The notes under the pieces were generated by a model, which saw only the letters and a list, made by a program, of their open reading frames with translations, ran no database searches and was not told the DNA's origin. Position numbers and translations under genes: made by a program. Below are positions 33,631 through 44,589 of a stretch of DNA of 64,000 bases, in pieces; the stretch's first letter is position 1, and each line of letters opens with the position of its first letter. The DNA comes from Phaffia rhodozyma (lineage: Eukaryota; Basidiomycota; Tremellomycetes; Cystofilobasidiales; Mrakiaceae), in assembly GCA_014706385.1 (NCBI GenBank), contig JACGZH010000002.1, forward strand, positions 558,001 to 622,000, read 5' to 3'.

Positions 33631-34323
33631 TTCGTTCGTCCTCCGTTGTTTTTTTTTTTGTTTTTCTTGTTTTTGTCTTCTTGTTTGGCTGTTCTTCTTT
33701 GGGTGGGTGGGTGTGTTCAAGGTTCACTTGGTTCCGTTTGGGGTGTTGGATGTGATCCGGGGAGTGTGTGGTTTGGGTTTTGGGGGGGGGGGGGGGAAGT
33801 GATGGGATGTGACGGAGAGAGAGAGAGAGAAAAGAAAGAAAGATGAAAAATGACGCGGCGGGTTGAGCGAAAGATCCACCGGGAGGAAGGCGAGGCAGAG
33901 AGGGGGGGGGGGGGGGGAAAGAGAAAAATAGGCCAACACGGAATTCTCGTCGAGCGCAACATCTCTCGTCTTTCTTTCTGTTTTCTTTTTGCGTTTATCT
34001 TTCTCTCTTTGTTGTATCTTGTTTTGTTGTTTATTGTTTGCGTCTATGAACTTCCAAAGATGGAAAAACACACAAAGAACCATAGAATCCAAGCGAACCG
34101 ATGTGATACACAAAAAAGGGGGAAGCGAGGAGGTGGAAGTGGAGGCGAGAAAAAAAAAGGGGGGATGGGGACAAGAATAGACAAAGAAGAGAAAGAATCA
34201 AAGGAGGAAACCAAGGACGGATGGACGAAACGGAGAGAACCCAGATGGGTCACATCGAATTCAGGTGGAAGAGAGAACGAGGTGTCCGTTCGTCAAAGAA
34301 AGCACAGTCTGACGACTGAAAAC
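33631..34323. other. Promoter region of HOF1-like gene and 3' region of porin gene
   Basis: About 690 bases. Contains long G runs on the + strand at about 33782-33797 and 33902-33917, and purine-rich sequence. No coding feature supported. Confidence 0.5.
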
Positions 34324-35771
34324 TTAGAGGTCGAAAGAGAAGGAAGCTCCGACCTTGTGGGCAGGGGAGGAGGCGACTGGGGCGGAGAGTCGCTGGGTGT
34401 CGAGGGCCAAACCGAAGGCGGCCTTCACTCCGGGTCGGAGACCCTGGGTGTAGGAGAGAGCGAGGACACCGGCGTTGTTGACCTTGGCCTTGACGAACGA
34501 GGAGGGGTCGAGGTAGCTAGAAAGGAGAAAAGGAAGGTTTCAACGGCGGTGAGCAAGGAGCGTTGGTAAGAAGAGGGATGCAAAGCAAGACTAGGCAAGA
34601 GAAGAGCAGGAAAAAAGAAAGAGACTCACGTCTTGGTTCCGACCTCGAGGTTGACGCCGGCAGACTTGATGTCGTAGACGGCCTTGGCTCCGACCTCGGT
34701 CTCGGGGGAGACTCGGTGGAAGATGGAGGCAGAGTAGATCGAGAGGTTTCCGAGGGCGTGGACGGTGGCGGCGTACTCGGGGGCGGTGTAGCCGACGGCA
34801 CCGGCATACCTGGTGACGGCACCGGAGGTGACGTCGTAGGTGGCCTCAGCTCCGGCGAGGAAGCCGTCTCGGGAGACGACGGTGTCGGCGGTGAAGGTCG
34901 GGCCCTTGAAGAGGTCGACGACGGCTCGGGCGTGAACGCCGGGGGTCTTGTAGACGGCACCGACGACGGCACCCTTGGCGTTCTTTGCCGGGTTCAACGT
35001 GGTGGTCAAGTCGAGCTTGAGGCCCTTGGCGAGCTGGTTCTCGAGCTCGACCTGGGTTCGGAGCAAGTTGGAGGTGTTCCAGACCTGGTGTGATTTTTGT
35101 GAACGTGGGTAGGTGGGTGGTCAGAGATCTGGGCGTGTGAGAGAGAGGCAGAAGGAAAAGAAGAGAAGCAAAACAGAGAGGGACAAAGAACAGAGAACAG
35201 AGATCCAAGATAGACTGGCCATCTAGGATGATTGGTTTGTGTTCTACTCGAGTCGTTTCCATCGATCCCGACTATTTCCGAGAATCACACCTTTTTTTTT
35301 TCTTTTGAGATTGGAGAAGGAGAAGGAGAAAAAAAAAAAGAGAAAAAAAAAAAAGGATGGAACAAGAGAAAGAAAGGAAAAAAGAAAAAGAGATGGACAC
35401 AACACGAGCAAAGAAGATGACAAACCTGGGTGACGGCGAGTCCTCGCTTGTAGTCAGCCCATCGACCCTCGAGATCACCGTTGATGGCGTTGGACTGGGA
35501 GTCCTTGAAGCCGGCGACCTTGAAGGACACACCGGAGGGCGCCTTGGTTCGAACCTCGAGAGCGGTTCCGGCGAGGGGGTAGTCTCGGCTGAGGAGATCG
35601 GAGGAGGACTTGCCAACGTCCTGTGTGAGTGTGTGTGGGTGTAGATGGGTGGGAGGGTATAATGTTGGTTAGTGTTGGGGACGGAGAAGGGAAGAGGAAA
35701 AAAGAGAAACCAAAAAAAACACAAGAGAGATGAGATCATACCTTCCAGGAGGGGGGAACGGCTTGAGACAT
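34324..35771 (-). CDS. POR1: Mitochondrial outer-membrane porin (VDAC)
   Basis: Beta-barrel voltage-dependent anion channel for metabolite flux across the outer mitochondrial membrane. Four exons: 35771-35742 ([10 protein letters not shown]), 35620-35426, 35084-34630 and 34516-34324, giving 290 residues, the usual size. Seen: N-terminal helix region [19 protein letters not shown], then alternating strands such as [86 protein letters not shown] (the eukaryotic porin signature region), [18 protein letters not shown] and the end [10 protein letters not shown]. Codon use is strongly biased to C/G-ending codons (GTCGAGGTC-like), unlike most neighbours, as expected for a highly expressed gene. A CACGTG box lies about 330 bases upstream. 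Confidence 0.95.
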
Positions 35772-36102
35772 ATTTGTGATGGGAAAAGAAAAAGAGATGG
35801 GACGGGAGCTGTGAGATTGACCGATTGGATGGAGCAACGAGAGAAGCAAGATCAGACTGTGTTGTTAGAGCAACGATCGAACCAGAACCAAGACCAAGAC
35901 CAAGAGAACACACAAGAACGGTGAACGTACGGGTGGGGTGAGGGTGAAAGATGAGAGTGAAAGAGCGAGCGGCGGGAAAGGAGGAGGGAGGAAAAAGAAA
36001 AAGAAAAAGAAAAAGAAAAAAATGGAAGCGGAAAGAACCGTAAAGAATGAAGGCCATCCTGGTGGTGTCAGGGGGCGGGGGGGGTAACCAAAAGAATGAG
36101 GT

Positions 36103-36108
36103 CACGTG
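36103..36108. promoter_or_regulatory. CACGTG (E-box/CDE1-like) upstream of porin gene
   Basis: Palindromic CACGTG within AGGTCACGTGGTGT. In fungi this is the core site of Cbf1/USF-type bHLH factors that control respiratory and sulphur genes. Function here is inferred from position only. Confidence 0.35.
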
Positions 36109-36288
36109 GTGTGCGCAGTTCGAGGTCAAAGCGTACAGGCGGCAGATGAGAGAGAGAGCGGGGTGGGCTGAAATACGAAGGTTACGAGCACTGCTTTGAG
36201 ATGCATGACTGCGTGTCAATGTGGCTGTGCATGTGTCATTCACCCCCCTCCCACTCCATCTAGTGAGCGAGTGAGCGAGTGTGGCCAG

Positions 36289-36360
36289 TGAAGTGTATTG
36301 TAGTGTATTGTAGTGTGTTGTAGTGTGTTGTAGTGTGTTGTATTGTAATGTATTCTAGCG
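36289..36360 (+). repeat. 10-bp tandem repeat (TGTAKTGTAG type)
   Basis: Degenerate repeats of TGTATTGTAG / TGTGTTGTAG, about six copies, grading into the next repeats. Confidence 0.8.
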
Positions 36361-36388
36361 CATCGTAGTGCATCCTACTCTATCAGAC

Positions 36389-36417
36389 TGTATTCTATTC
36401 TATTCTATTCTATTCTA
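36389..36417 (+). repeat. TATTC pentanucleotide microsatellite
   Basis: About five direct copies of TATTC preceding the 15-bp minisatellite. Confidence 0.85.
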
Positions 36418-36418
36418 T

Positions 36419-36548
36419 CGTAGTGTAGTGTAGCGTGGTGTAGTGTAGCGTGGTGTAGTGTAGCGTGGTGTAGTGTAGCGTGGTGTAGTGTAGCGTGGTG
36501 TAGTGTAGCGTGGTGTAGTGTAGCGTGGTGTAGTGTAGCGTGGTGTAT
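36419..36548 (+). repeat. 15-bp minisatellite, unit TAGTGTAGCGTGGTG
   Basis: About eight near-perfect head-to-tail copies. The unit looks like three related 5-mers (TAGTG, TAGCG, TGGTG), so the array probably arose by nested duplication of a pentamer. Confidence 0.9.
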
Positions 36549-36571
36549 TGCATTCTTAAATACACTCCCTC

Positions 36572-36632
36572 TAGCGCATCCTCCCTAGCGCATCTTCCCT
36601 AGCACATCTTCCCTAGCACACTCCTGCTAGTC
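36572..36632 (+). repeat. 14-bp degenerate repeat (CTAGCRCATCYTCC)
   Basis: About four copies of CTAGCGCATCCTCC / CTAGCACATCTTCC following the 15-bp array. Confidence 0.75.
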
Positions 36633-37079
36633 CTTGCAGTCTACTCTCTCTCTCTCACTCTCTCTCTCTCTGTTGGACCTTCTCTGTTGGACCTTCTGTA
36701 ATACATTCTCTCTGTTGCTTTCCCTGACACATCATTCCTAATGCATTCCCTAACGACACATTGTTTCTAGTACATCCTCTCCAGTGCATCCTCTCTCTCT
36801 CTCTCTCTCCCTCTCTCTCTATGTCTCTCTAACGTATTCCCTCTACTGTGCGTCTTCTTGTACATACACACGCACTCTCTCTAATGCACACACTCACACT
36901 CACACTCACACTCACACTCACTCTCTCTCTCTCTCTGTAAGGGGGCGGAGGCCGGGTTGGTAACACGCCCAAGCTGTGCTCCTCGCGTAACCACCCGATG
37001 ATTTCATCCCCGCCCTCAAGACTGAATAATTTGAGAAACCTCCCCCGTCGCCCTCTTCCCACACAGACTCATCTAGCTG

Positions 37080-37117
<38 letters not shown>

Positions 37118-37152
37118 CTCTCCTTTAGCACACCCACACCCACTCCATCGGC

Positions 37153-39226
37153 ATGTCGTTCGAAACCCCAGGATGGGGGAAATTTCCCTCAAACGCCAAC
37201 AGCTCTCTCCCCGCAAACAATAATCCTTCAGGCAACAAACGGAAACGACCGTCTGCCGCCGCCGCCGCCGCCGTTGCCGGAGGAGAAGCATCGTTCGAGA
37301 TGGCCACCGTCAATCTAGACAAGCTGATGGCAAACTTGGAGAAAGAAGGTGCGCTGTCAATCTCCTTCCCCCCTTCCCTTCACAGTCATATCTCTCTCTC
37401 TCTCCCTCCCTCTGATCTTGCTTCTGTCTCTAACCCCCTTTACTACAGAACGAGCAAACAAGAACGCCGGAAACAAAGCAAAGGTAGAACCGAAAAAGGC
37501 CGGAAAGGCAGGTGAATCCAAACCAGCTGCTCCCGGAGCAGCATCAAAAAAGAACCAGAACAAAAACAAGAACCAGAACCAGAACCAGAAAAAGAACCAA
37601 AAGGCCGGCCAAGATGCTACTAGCGCGCAGAGCCCTTCCAAGAACCAAAAGGCCATCCCTCCCTCGACTTCTGCCCGCGCCCCTGCCTCTGCCCCTGCTC
37701 CTAACCCTGCCTCCGCTCCTACCTCGGCCGCTGCCCCTTCTGCTGACTCCACGTCGGAGCCTCCGTTGAAAAAGTCGAAAAAGGGAAAGAAACCCAAGAC
37801 GGTCGACCCGGCACTCGCCTCGATCCTCGTCGCCGTCGCCCCCTCGGCCGAATCGGTCCAGGCAGATCCGTCCGTGAACCAACCGGCGCCGTCAACCGCC
37901 ACGGTCGACGACCTCAACACCGTTGTCATCCCTCTAGAGGACGAAGGACTCTTGAGTGGCGACAAGTTTCATGGTCTCACTCCCATGCAGGCAAAGATGA
38001 AGAAGAAGCTCGCTGGCGCCCGATTCAGGTTTCGTCCACATCCTTCTCTTTCTTTTCTTTTCTTTTCTTTTCTTTATTCTCTCATATCAAACGCGTTCGC
38101 AAAACAATCCAGAGAACTGACCGGCGCACGCTCATATCGGTCTCTCTCTTTGCGCTGCTGCCTGATTCAGATGGATCAACGAACAGCTATACACGACCAG
38201 CTCGGCTTCCGCTCTGGAAATGATGAAGTCCGATCCCGAGATTTTCTCTGATGTACGTCTATCTCTCTTGCCTCTTCTTTCGCCTTTTCTTTCTCTCCTT
38301 CTTCTTATCCAGCCAATCTTCTTTCTTTTTCTTTTTTTTTCTCTCTCTCTTCTCCCCTTAGTACCACCAAGGATTCCGATCCCAGACTCAAACATGGCCC
38401 CAATCGCCAGTCTCCGTCATCACGTCCTCCCTCCGATCGACCCTGGCCCCGGGTTCGCTCATCATCGATCTCGGTTGTGGTGATGCCGAGCTAGCAAAGT
38501 CGCTCGTTCCCTCAGGCTTCAAAGTGCTCTCCTACGATCTCGTTCCCGACGAGTGGGTGATCAGAGGCGACTTTTGTGAGACGATCGATCTTCCGGGAGG
38601 CGAAGGACCGGAAGGCCGCTCGAAAGGAGCCGAAGTCGTCGACGCCGCCGTTTGCTCGTTAAGTCTGATGGGCAGAAACTGGGTGAACGGGATCAGACAG
38701 ATCGCCCGGGTCCTCAAAGACGGGTTCGTCCTTCCTCGTTCTTGTCTTTTTCTTTATTTTGTTTTGTCTTGTCTTGTCTTGTTCTCTTGTGTGTATGCAG
38801 TCCTAGCCTAACCCCTTCTCCTGCTTGCTTGCTTGCTTTCTTCGTCTCCTTCTAGAGGCCGATTGGAGATCGCAGAAGTGAAATCAAGGATGTCTTCGGT
38901 CGAAGCGTTCGTCAAGATGGTTTCTTCCTTTGGGTTTGACCTGACTCGAACTGTCAGTCTCTCTTTATTCTTCTCTCGGTCGTTCTTGACGATGTGTTTA
39001 CTTGTGGTTTTGTTTTTTTTTGTTTTTGTTTTTTTCATACTAACAATCTTTTTCTCTCTCACACACACACACTCACACACAGGACGAGACAAACACTCAT
39101 TTCATCTCGCTCTCGTTCACCCGGTCCGGTCTTCCCACCTGGTCCAACGAGGGATCCCTCACCTGGGATGATGTCCTCAGAGAAGGAGAAACCGTGTTGA
39201 AAGCTTGTGTCTACAAGAAACGTTAG
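37153..39226 (+). CDS. RRP8: Rrp8 25S rRNA N1-methyladenosine methyltransferase
   Basis: Nucleolar Rossmann methyltransferase that makes m1A in helix 25.1 of large-subunit rRNA. Six exons: 37153-37348, 37449-38028, 38171-38252, 38362-38723, 38856-38952 and 39083-39226. The first half is basic, Ala/Pro/Lys-rich and disordered, with many KNQK repeats. The catalytic half shows QAKMKKKLAGARFRWINEQL, YHQGFRSQTQTWPQSPV, the SAM loop LIIDLGCGDAELAKSL, the substrate segment VLSYDLVPDEWVIRGDFC, VDAAVCSLSLMGRNWVNGIR, EVKSRMSSVEAFVKMV, and an end VLKACVYKKR, all typical of the family. An Asp replaces the first residue of the usual DFVA loop in a slightly longer Gly-rich insert (GGEGPEGRSK). The gene lies downstream of the repeat-rich region shared with porin. 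Confidence 0.94.
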
Positions 39227-39466
39227 AGCTCTCCCGATTGATGATCCTTCCTTGTCACTGTATCTGTCTTTCTTTCTCCTTTCCCTCTCTTTTTTTTTTC
39301 TCTTTTTTTTGTTTCTCTTTTTTCTCTTCCTTTTACTTGTCATTTCCCTCTTCTCCTCCTCCTTCTGTCTTGCCCTATCCGGAAACAAACCCTTCCCGTA
39401 TTCTCTTACGTCTTCCCGCCCGAGAAGAGAAAGTAAGAAAAAAAAGAACAGAACAAAGAGAAACGC

Positions 39467-40317
39467 TCATTTCCTAATCAAACAGTACGCGTTCTCACCA
39501 ACGACGATATTACTCAAATGCCTGTAGCTCCCTCTGAGCGCCATGAGGAGACCACCGAACGAGATGTAGACCGTTCTGTTTGACACGTTCGGAACGTGGA
39601 ATGAGAGCGGAGAGAACGATGGGAGGAAAGAACAATCCCGTTCCAATCAGTATCGTTTCTATCGTAAGGGGACGGAGAAGGAAGAACAAAAGAAGAAACC
39701 CCCTCCCCCTCCTACGTACGCGTCTTTTTCCGGGCCAGCGACGTCTTCAAACTTGTAGATCTTGCCGTACGTAACATAATCGAAATCAGCCGCGAGCCCC
39801 TCCTCACCACCTCTCCAAGCCTCCCTCTTTGATTCGCCTGCCTGTCCGTCCGTCTCGTCCTCCGCCTTGTCGGCCTCGTCAGGGAAGAGTGTCGAGCTGA
39901 GGAGCAGCATGATCCGGTCGCCCACGCTCAACGGGAACACTTCAGAGTTGATGTCCAGCGTCAGGTTCATCGACAGTGCGGACGAAGAGGCTTCTATTCT
40001 TGACACTGCATTTGTTTTGCCCCCAATCATCATCATCGTCATCATCACCAAAAGAGAGCCCAGAGATCATATAAGATCAATGCACAGTGTCGATTTTTAG
40101 GTTGGACCAGGCCGTCCGGTAATATCGCAAGACAGACAGACAGTCACGATACACAGATCACGTCAAAGAGAGAAAAGGAATGTCGGTCAGCAAACACAGA
40201 CATACCCAACGGTACACACGCATAGGGAACAAACGGACCCCGGTCAAACTTCTTGCCTCCCTTGTCAACGGACGAAACCACGAACAGGTCGTCAAACAAT
40301 TTTCCATCTCCAGACAT
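39467..40317 (-). CDS. RPB8: RNA polymerase I/II/III common subunit Rpb8
   Basis: Shared subunit with a double OB-fold that binds the Rpb1/Rpa1/Rpc1 pore region. At least three exons. Exon 1 from ATG 40317: MSGDGKLFDDLFVVSSVDKG, GKKFDR. Exon 2 (about 40009-39725): VSRIEASSSALSMNLTLDIN, VGDRIMLLLSSTLFPDEADK, an acidic insert, FDYVTYGKIYKFEDV. The last exon (to 39467): SFGGLLMALRGSYRHLSNIV, GENAYCLIRK. These blocks align end to end with Rpb8, with the insert between STL and FDYVTYGK at the family's variable loop. The first ATG follows a leader with a telobox-like element upstream. Convergent with RRP8, 240 bases apart. Confidence 0.94.
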
Positions 40318-40435
40318 GTTGCGTGTTGTGTGTTCGGTTTGCTGTCGGTGCGTCCAAGGGTGAGTGTGTCTGTCCAAAAGCGTCGGAGGATCAAACTGGT
40401 GAAAGATGAGGGACTGGGTGTGCACAAACCTGGAT

Positions 40436-40443
40436 AACCCTAA
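40436..40443 (+). promoter_or_regulatory. Telobox-like AACCCTAA
   Basis: AACCCTAA about 120 bases upstream of the RPB8 start and about 70 upstream of a TATA box facing the other way. Teloboxes recur in promoters of translation and transcription genes in fungi and plants. Role here is inferred. Confidence 0.4.
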
Positions 40444-40504
40444 CAGGAGAAGGGTCGGAGTTTGGGCTGCCCAAAATTTACCAATTACGTAAGCAAGTCC
40501 TTGC

Positions 40505-40510
40505 TATAAA
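40505..40510 (+). promoter_or_regulatory. TATA box of a + strand transcription unit
   Basis: TATAAA in GCTATAAATTCC, followed by an unbroken pyrimidine-rich stretch (CTCTCTCTTCTCTC..., about 40530-40560), the usual layout of a strong fungal core promoter. The first ATG downstream is at 40671. Confidence 0.5.
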
Positions 40511-40670
40511 TTCCCCTTGATTTTTTCGCTCTCTCTTCTCTCTTTCCTTCCTTCTCTCCATACACATCCTCTCTGATCGGTTAGTCTTTCGTCTTTTCAC
40601 TTGCTTCGACGGCCTTGCGTCTCCCAAATACACCAAACACACATACACACATACTCCACTGTCCGACCTG

Positions 40671-40781
40671 ATGACAACATGTCGCCCCAGTCATAACGAG
40701 CCTGAACTCAACCCTCACGCTTTGATGACTCGACTAGCACTTGCCAAAAGATGCGCTTCTGATCTACCCATCAATCTATAA
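40671..40781 (+). CDS. Candidate small ORF of 36 codons
   Basis: First ATG after the TATA box at 40505 and its pyrimidine leader; no other ATG intervenes. It reads MTTCRPSHNEPELN, then HALMTRLALAKRCA, ending SDLPINL and TAA. It is a balanced hydrophilic peptide with a short amphipathic helix-like centre, and has no recognised family. It could be a genuine small protein, the first exon of a spliced gene, an upstream ORF, or chance. Support is positional, not homology-based. Confidence 0.3.
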   Translation: MTTCRPSHNEPELNPHALMTRLALAKRCASDLPINL

Positions 40782-41707
40782 CCCTCCTTCAATACGTTCT
40801 GTCTGTCCACACGAATACTGACTTTTGTTTGTCTTTCGTTCTGTTGTGCACTTTCCGACCTTGTAGTTGTCGCCTTTTTCCTTTGTACTCTACCATCATA
40901 TTATGTATTAGGTTAGTGTCACCTTTTCATTCTTCAGATCACACAAGCACATCCCGTGAATAGCAACCGGAACAAGAACGAGAGAGAAGGACAGAACAGA
41001 CAAAAAGAAAGAACGGAGAGAAAAGAGATGTTCGCAGGGACGAAGAAAAATAACACAATTTATCGCAGAGTAATCCGGCCTAACGGTTTGGAGATGCTGA
41101 AACGCTTTATGCTCTTAAGAACGGCCAGCGGAGCGTTCATCTCTTTTCGAACCCTTCGTTTCTATGGTCCCTCTCTCCGTTCTTGTTCTTGGTTGTGGTC
41201 GACGTTGAGAACAAAGCGCGAGTGAGAGCTAACTCTTGATGTTTTCTTCTTTCGTCTAGCTCGCTTGTCCGTGTTCTCTTTCTTTACTGTCTTATTATCA
41301 AATGATTCTTTCAAAATTGATGTGTACGATGAGAAAACACCCCAGGCAAATAAGAAAGCAATATACAAATCTTGAAAAAGATACTACAACAATTTGGTCC
41401 AAATTTGTAGTCCCAGCGTTTTCATCAGGGTCGGTCCAGCGGACTTGAGTGTGATTCAAACTCTTTGCTTGATCTGTTAGGGTTAATTTCAAAATTTGGG
41501 ATATCACAATCTCCACAGTCAACGAAAGCGTCAGCAGTTTGAAAACCAGCTAATCCACAACCCGAACACATCCAAAGTAGAGGTGCCACACAGACTTTCT
41601 ACTGTTCCCGTATTTTGAACCAGGCTCGATTCTGATTTCACCCTTCTCGTTTTCTCCCTCTCTCCCTGTTCTGACTCAAACGTAGACATCCACCTTTTCT
41701 CTCACAG
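40782..41707. other. Region between the small ORF and RIO1
   Basis: About 925 bases. Holds a frame at about 41028-41225 (MFAGTKKNNTIYRRVI...) without recognisable homology, and a second telobox-like TTAGGGTTAA at about 41477. The end is RIO1 leader. No gene supported. Confidence 0.4.
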
Positions 41708-44273
41708 ATGGTCTCTCCGTCCGATCAGTTCGACGACGCGCCGGATGATCCGTCTGGTGTCCGACAAGAATACGCAGCTCCTCGAGTTCCTGGAACGGCA
41801 TTCATCGACGAGGACGGTCATCAACCCAAGGATCTTCCCGGGCTTGCATCCGGAGCCTTAAGAGGCGTAGTCTTTGAGGAAACTAACGATGATCACGAAG
41901 AAGAGGAAGAAGAAGAGGAGGAGGAGGAGGAAGCTTGGGATGAGTATGAGTATGACGATGAAGGGAGTGGGGATGAGTACGTGAGAATGGGTGAGGTGAA
42001 CGATGAAGATTGGGATGGAGCCGAACGAAGCAAGTCCTCTCTTTCTCTTTCCCTTCCCCTTCCCCTCCCTGGTTTGTTATCAAAAAGAAAGGAACCAACG
42101 TCTGGATCTATTTTAGACTGACCGTCCGTTCCCACGGGTGCAACCTTCGATAGACTTCTCAAAGCAGTACAACCGACTGAGACAATATCACTCTGTCACC
42201 TCTGCCGCTGCCGCTTCTTCCGGGTCAAACCCAAACTCAAAAACTTCGATGGCACCTGCGTCATCTTCCGTTCCTCTTCCTGCGCTGAACAGGCCGACCA
42301 AGCGGACAACACCCAAACCTCGAGTCAACCCCGGTGCCACCAGCACGGGTGAACCCACAGATGGTGGAAGTACAAAGACTGAAATGTCGAGGGTGGCCAG
42401 GTTGATCAATGTGGCACCGTACCAACCGGGACCTTCGATCAACCGAAAAGCAGCTTCCGAGAGAGCGAACCAGAAGGATAAGAGCGATCGAGCCACGGTC
42501 GAACAGGTGCTCGATCAACGGACCAGATTGGTCTTGGTAAAGATGATCAACAGGGGTGTCGTTGGGATCGTCGAGGGTTGTGTTTCCACCGGAAAAGAGG
42601 TGCGTTCTCTCCGTCTGTCTTGCTTCGTGTTCCCGTTTGAGGCTTACGCGGTTCTCTTTCCCGATGTCCGCATGTGTATGTGCATCCTCATTTGTATCAA
42701 CACAGGCAAACGTCTACCACGCACTACCTCCTCCGAACCCTCCGGCCCCGACTCCTCAGAACCCGAACCCGACGCCCTTGCCGGACCATATCGCGCTCAA
42801 GATCTACAAGACCTCGATCCTTGTGTTCAAAGACAGAGACAAATACGTCACTGGTGAGCATCGATTCCGAGGTGGGTACGGAAAAGGAAACCCTAGAAAG
42901 ATGGTCAGACGTAAGTGTCCCTCTCTTCTCTCTCCTCTTGTGCCGAAGCCGTACCCGGTCTTATTCACGTTCACATCTTTTCTACTCTTTCTTTGTGCAA
43001 AACTACATCAGTATGGGCAGAGAAAGAGATGCGTAATCTAAAGAGGTTGGAGAACGAGCAAATCCGATGCCCGACGCCTATCGAAGTTAGAGAAAACGTG
43101 TTGGCGATGGAGTTCCTTGGAAATGATGACGGATGGTGAGGTCTTTTTCGTTTCCTCTCTTTCCCCCCTTTCCCTCCCTTTATTTGGCCTCATACTCAAG
43201 ACATCCTGCTTATGTCGTTCCGCTGCGTCTTTCCTCTCGCCTTGTCTTTACGACTAGGCCTTCACCAAGATTGAAGGATGCGCCGGCGATGGAGACATCA
43301 AAGTTGGCAGACTTGTATGCTGAACTATTGATGGTGATGCGAGTGATGTGGCAGCGATGTAAACTAGTCCATGCCGATCTATCCGAATACAATATATTGT
43401 ACGTCTCTCCTCCTCCTCCTCCTCCTCCTCATCTCATTCTCTTGTCTTTGCAAAGAATTATTACATGACCTCCCAAGACGGATGACTGACACAACTTTGC
43501 CTGCCTGCCTGCCTGCCCACCCGTTCACCCAGGTTCCATCACGATCATCTGTACATCATCGACGTCTCCCAATCGGTCGAACATGATCATCCGCACGCAT
43601 ACGACTTTCTCCGATCAGACATCCGGAACGTGATCGACTTTTTCAAGAAACGATCCGGAGGAGAGGTTCACGTGATGGGTCTGAGACGGACGTTCGAGTT
43701 CATCACCAACGAGCGACTGACTGGGGCCGTTGATGCCAAACGAAGACGACGGGGAGGAGGAGGAACAGCAGCAACGACCGGAGAGGGAGAACAACCACCA
43801 CAGCAGGGTGGGGACAACGGAGAGGGGAAGAAAGAAAACGAGCAAGATCTTGAGCTGGAGAGTTGGGAAGAAGTCCTTCGAAAGTGGATCGAACAAGACG
43901 CTCAAGCCGGTTCTATCGAGGCTGTGGAGGATGCGGGTGGATCCTCATCGATTCCTGCCTCTCTGGAAGCTTCCTTGGCGACGACATCGATCGATCAACC
44001 TTCGTCATCTGTCAAGTCACCTGTCCCGCCAAGCCTACCGAGGACACAGTCAGAGATCGATAAAGCACAGGATGAGGCGATTTTCAACTCGTCATATATT
44101 CCGCGATCACTCTCGGAGGTATATGATCCCGAACGAGACGTCGATCAGGTCAACAGGGGTGAGGGAAAGAACCTAATATACGCCCGCAGCGGAGGTGTCG
44201 GTATCGTTGGTATTCAAGAGGAGGGAGAAGATGAAGAGGGAGATAGCGAAGAAGGCCAAGACGCGAGCGCGAG

Positions 44274-44311
<38 letters not shown>

Positions 44312-44589
44312 ATGGATTCCAGAAGAAGGGACCCCGGGGCCATCGCCATGAGGACAAGGCGACTAAAAAGGTTAGTCCCTGTTTCGGACTGATCTGTATT
44401 TAGAAGCGTCTCGGGCTAGAAGACACTGAGCTGATCATCCTATCACTTCCGCATCTATATTACAACGGTCTGAATGACGAACAGGAAAGGAAAAAGGCGC
44501 TGAAGGAGGAAACGAGAGAGAAGCGCAAAGACAAGATTCCGAAAAAGCTCAAGAAACAAAAGATCAAAAAGACGTCGTCCTCCAAGTGA
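41708..44589 (+). CDS. RIO1: Rio1 atypical protein kinase/ATPase
   Basis: Acts in late cytoplasmic 40S maturation. Seven exons: 41708-41980, 42117-42599, 42706-42910, 43012-43135, 43258-43398, 43533-44370 and 44485-44589. N-terminal acidic region (Glu run), then YNRLRQYH, the RIO nucleotide loop [68 protein letters not shown], hinge AMEFLG, catalytic loop [14 protein letters not shown] with the aspartate nucleophile, metal-binding [29 protein letters not shown]. These are diagnostic of RIO1 rather than RIO2. A Pro/Asn-rich insert separates the P-loop from the ALKIYKT strand. The tail is acidic then Lys-rich ([10 protein letters not shown]), as in other eukaryotic Rio1. Confidence 0.95.

Larger units (their letters stand above)
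35772..37152. other. Divergent POR1/RRP8 intergenic region, mostly simple repeats
   Basis: About 1.4 kb. The first 470 bases are a purine-rich porin leader and promoter; the rest is dominated by the tandem repeats listed separately and by CT runs up to 37120 that probably form the RRP8 leader. Confidence 0.7.

Noticed and set aside
35272..36243. 323-codon minus-strand frame with many Phe/Ser/Leu
   Set aside because: It overlaps porin exons 1 and 2 in another frame and is mostly pyrimidine-rich leader; the porin reading is well supported.
37357..37965. 200-codon minus-strand frame rich in Gly, Ala and Phe
   Set aside because: It is antisense to the Ala/Pro/Lys-rich exon of RRP8, and its composition mirrors that low complexity.
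41477..41487. TTAGGGTTAA as an interstitial telomere or telomerase template
   Set aside because: A single short copy without structured neighbours; consistent with chance or a promoter telobox.
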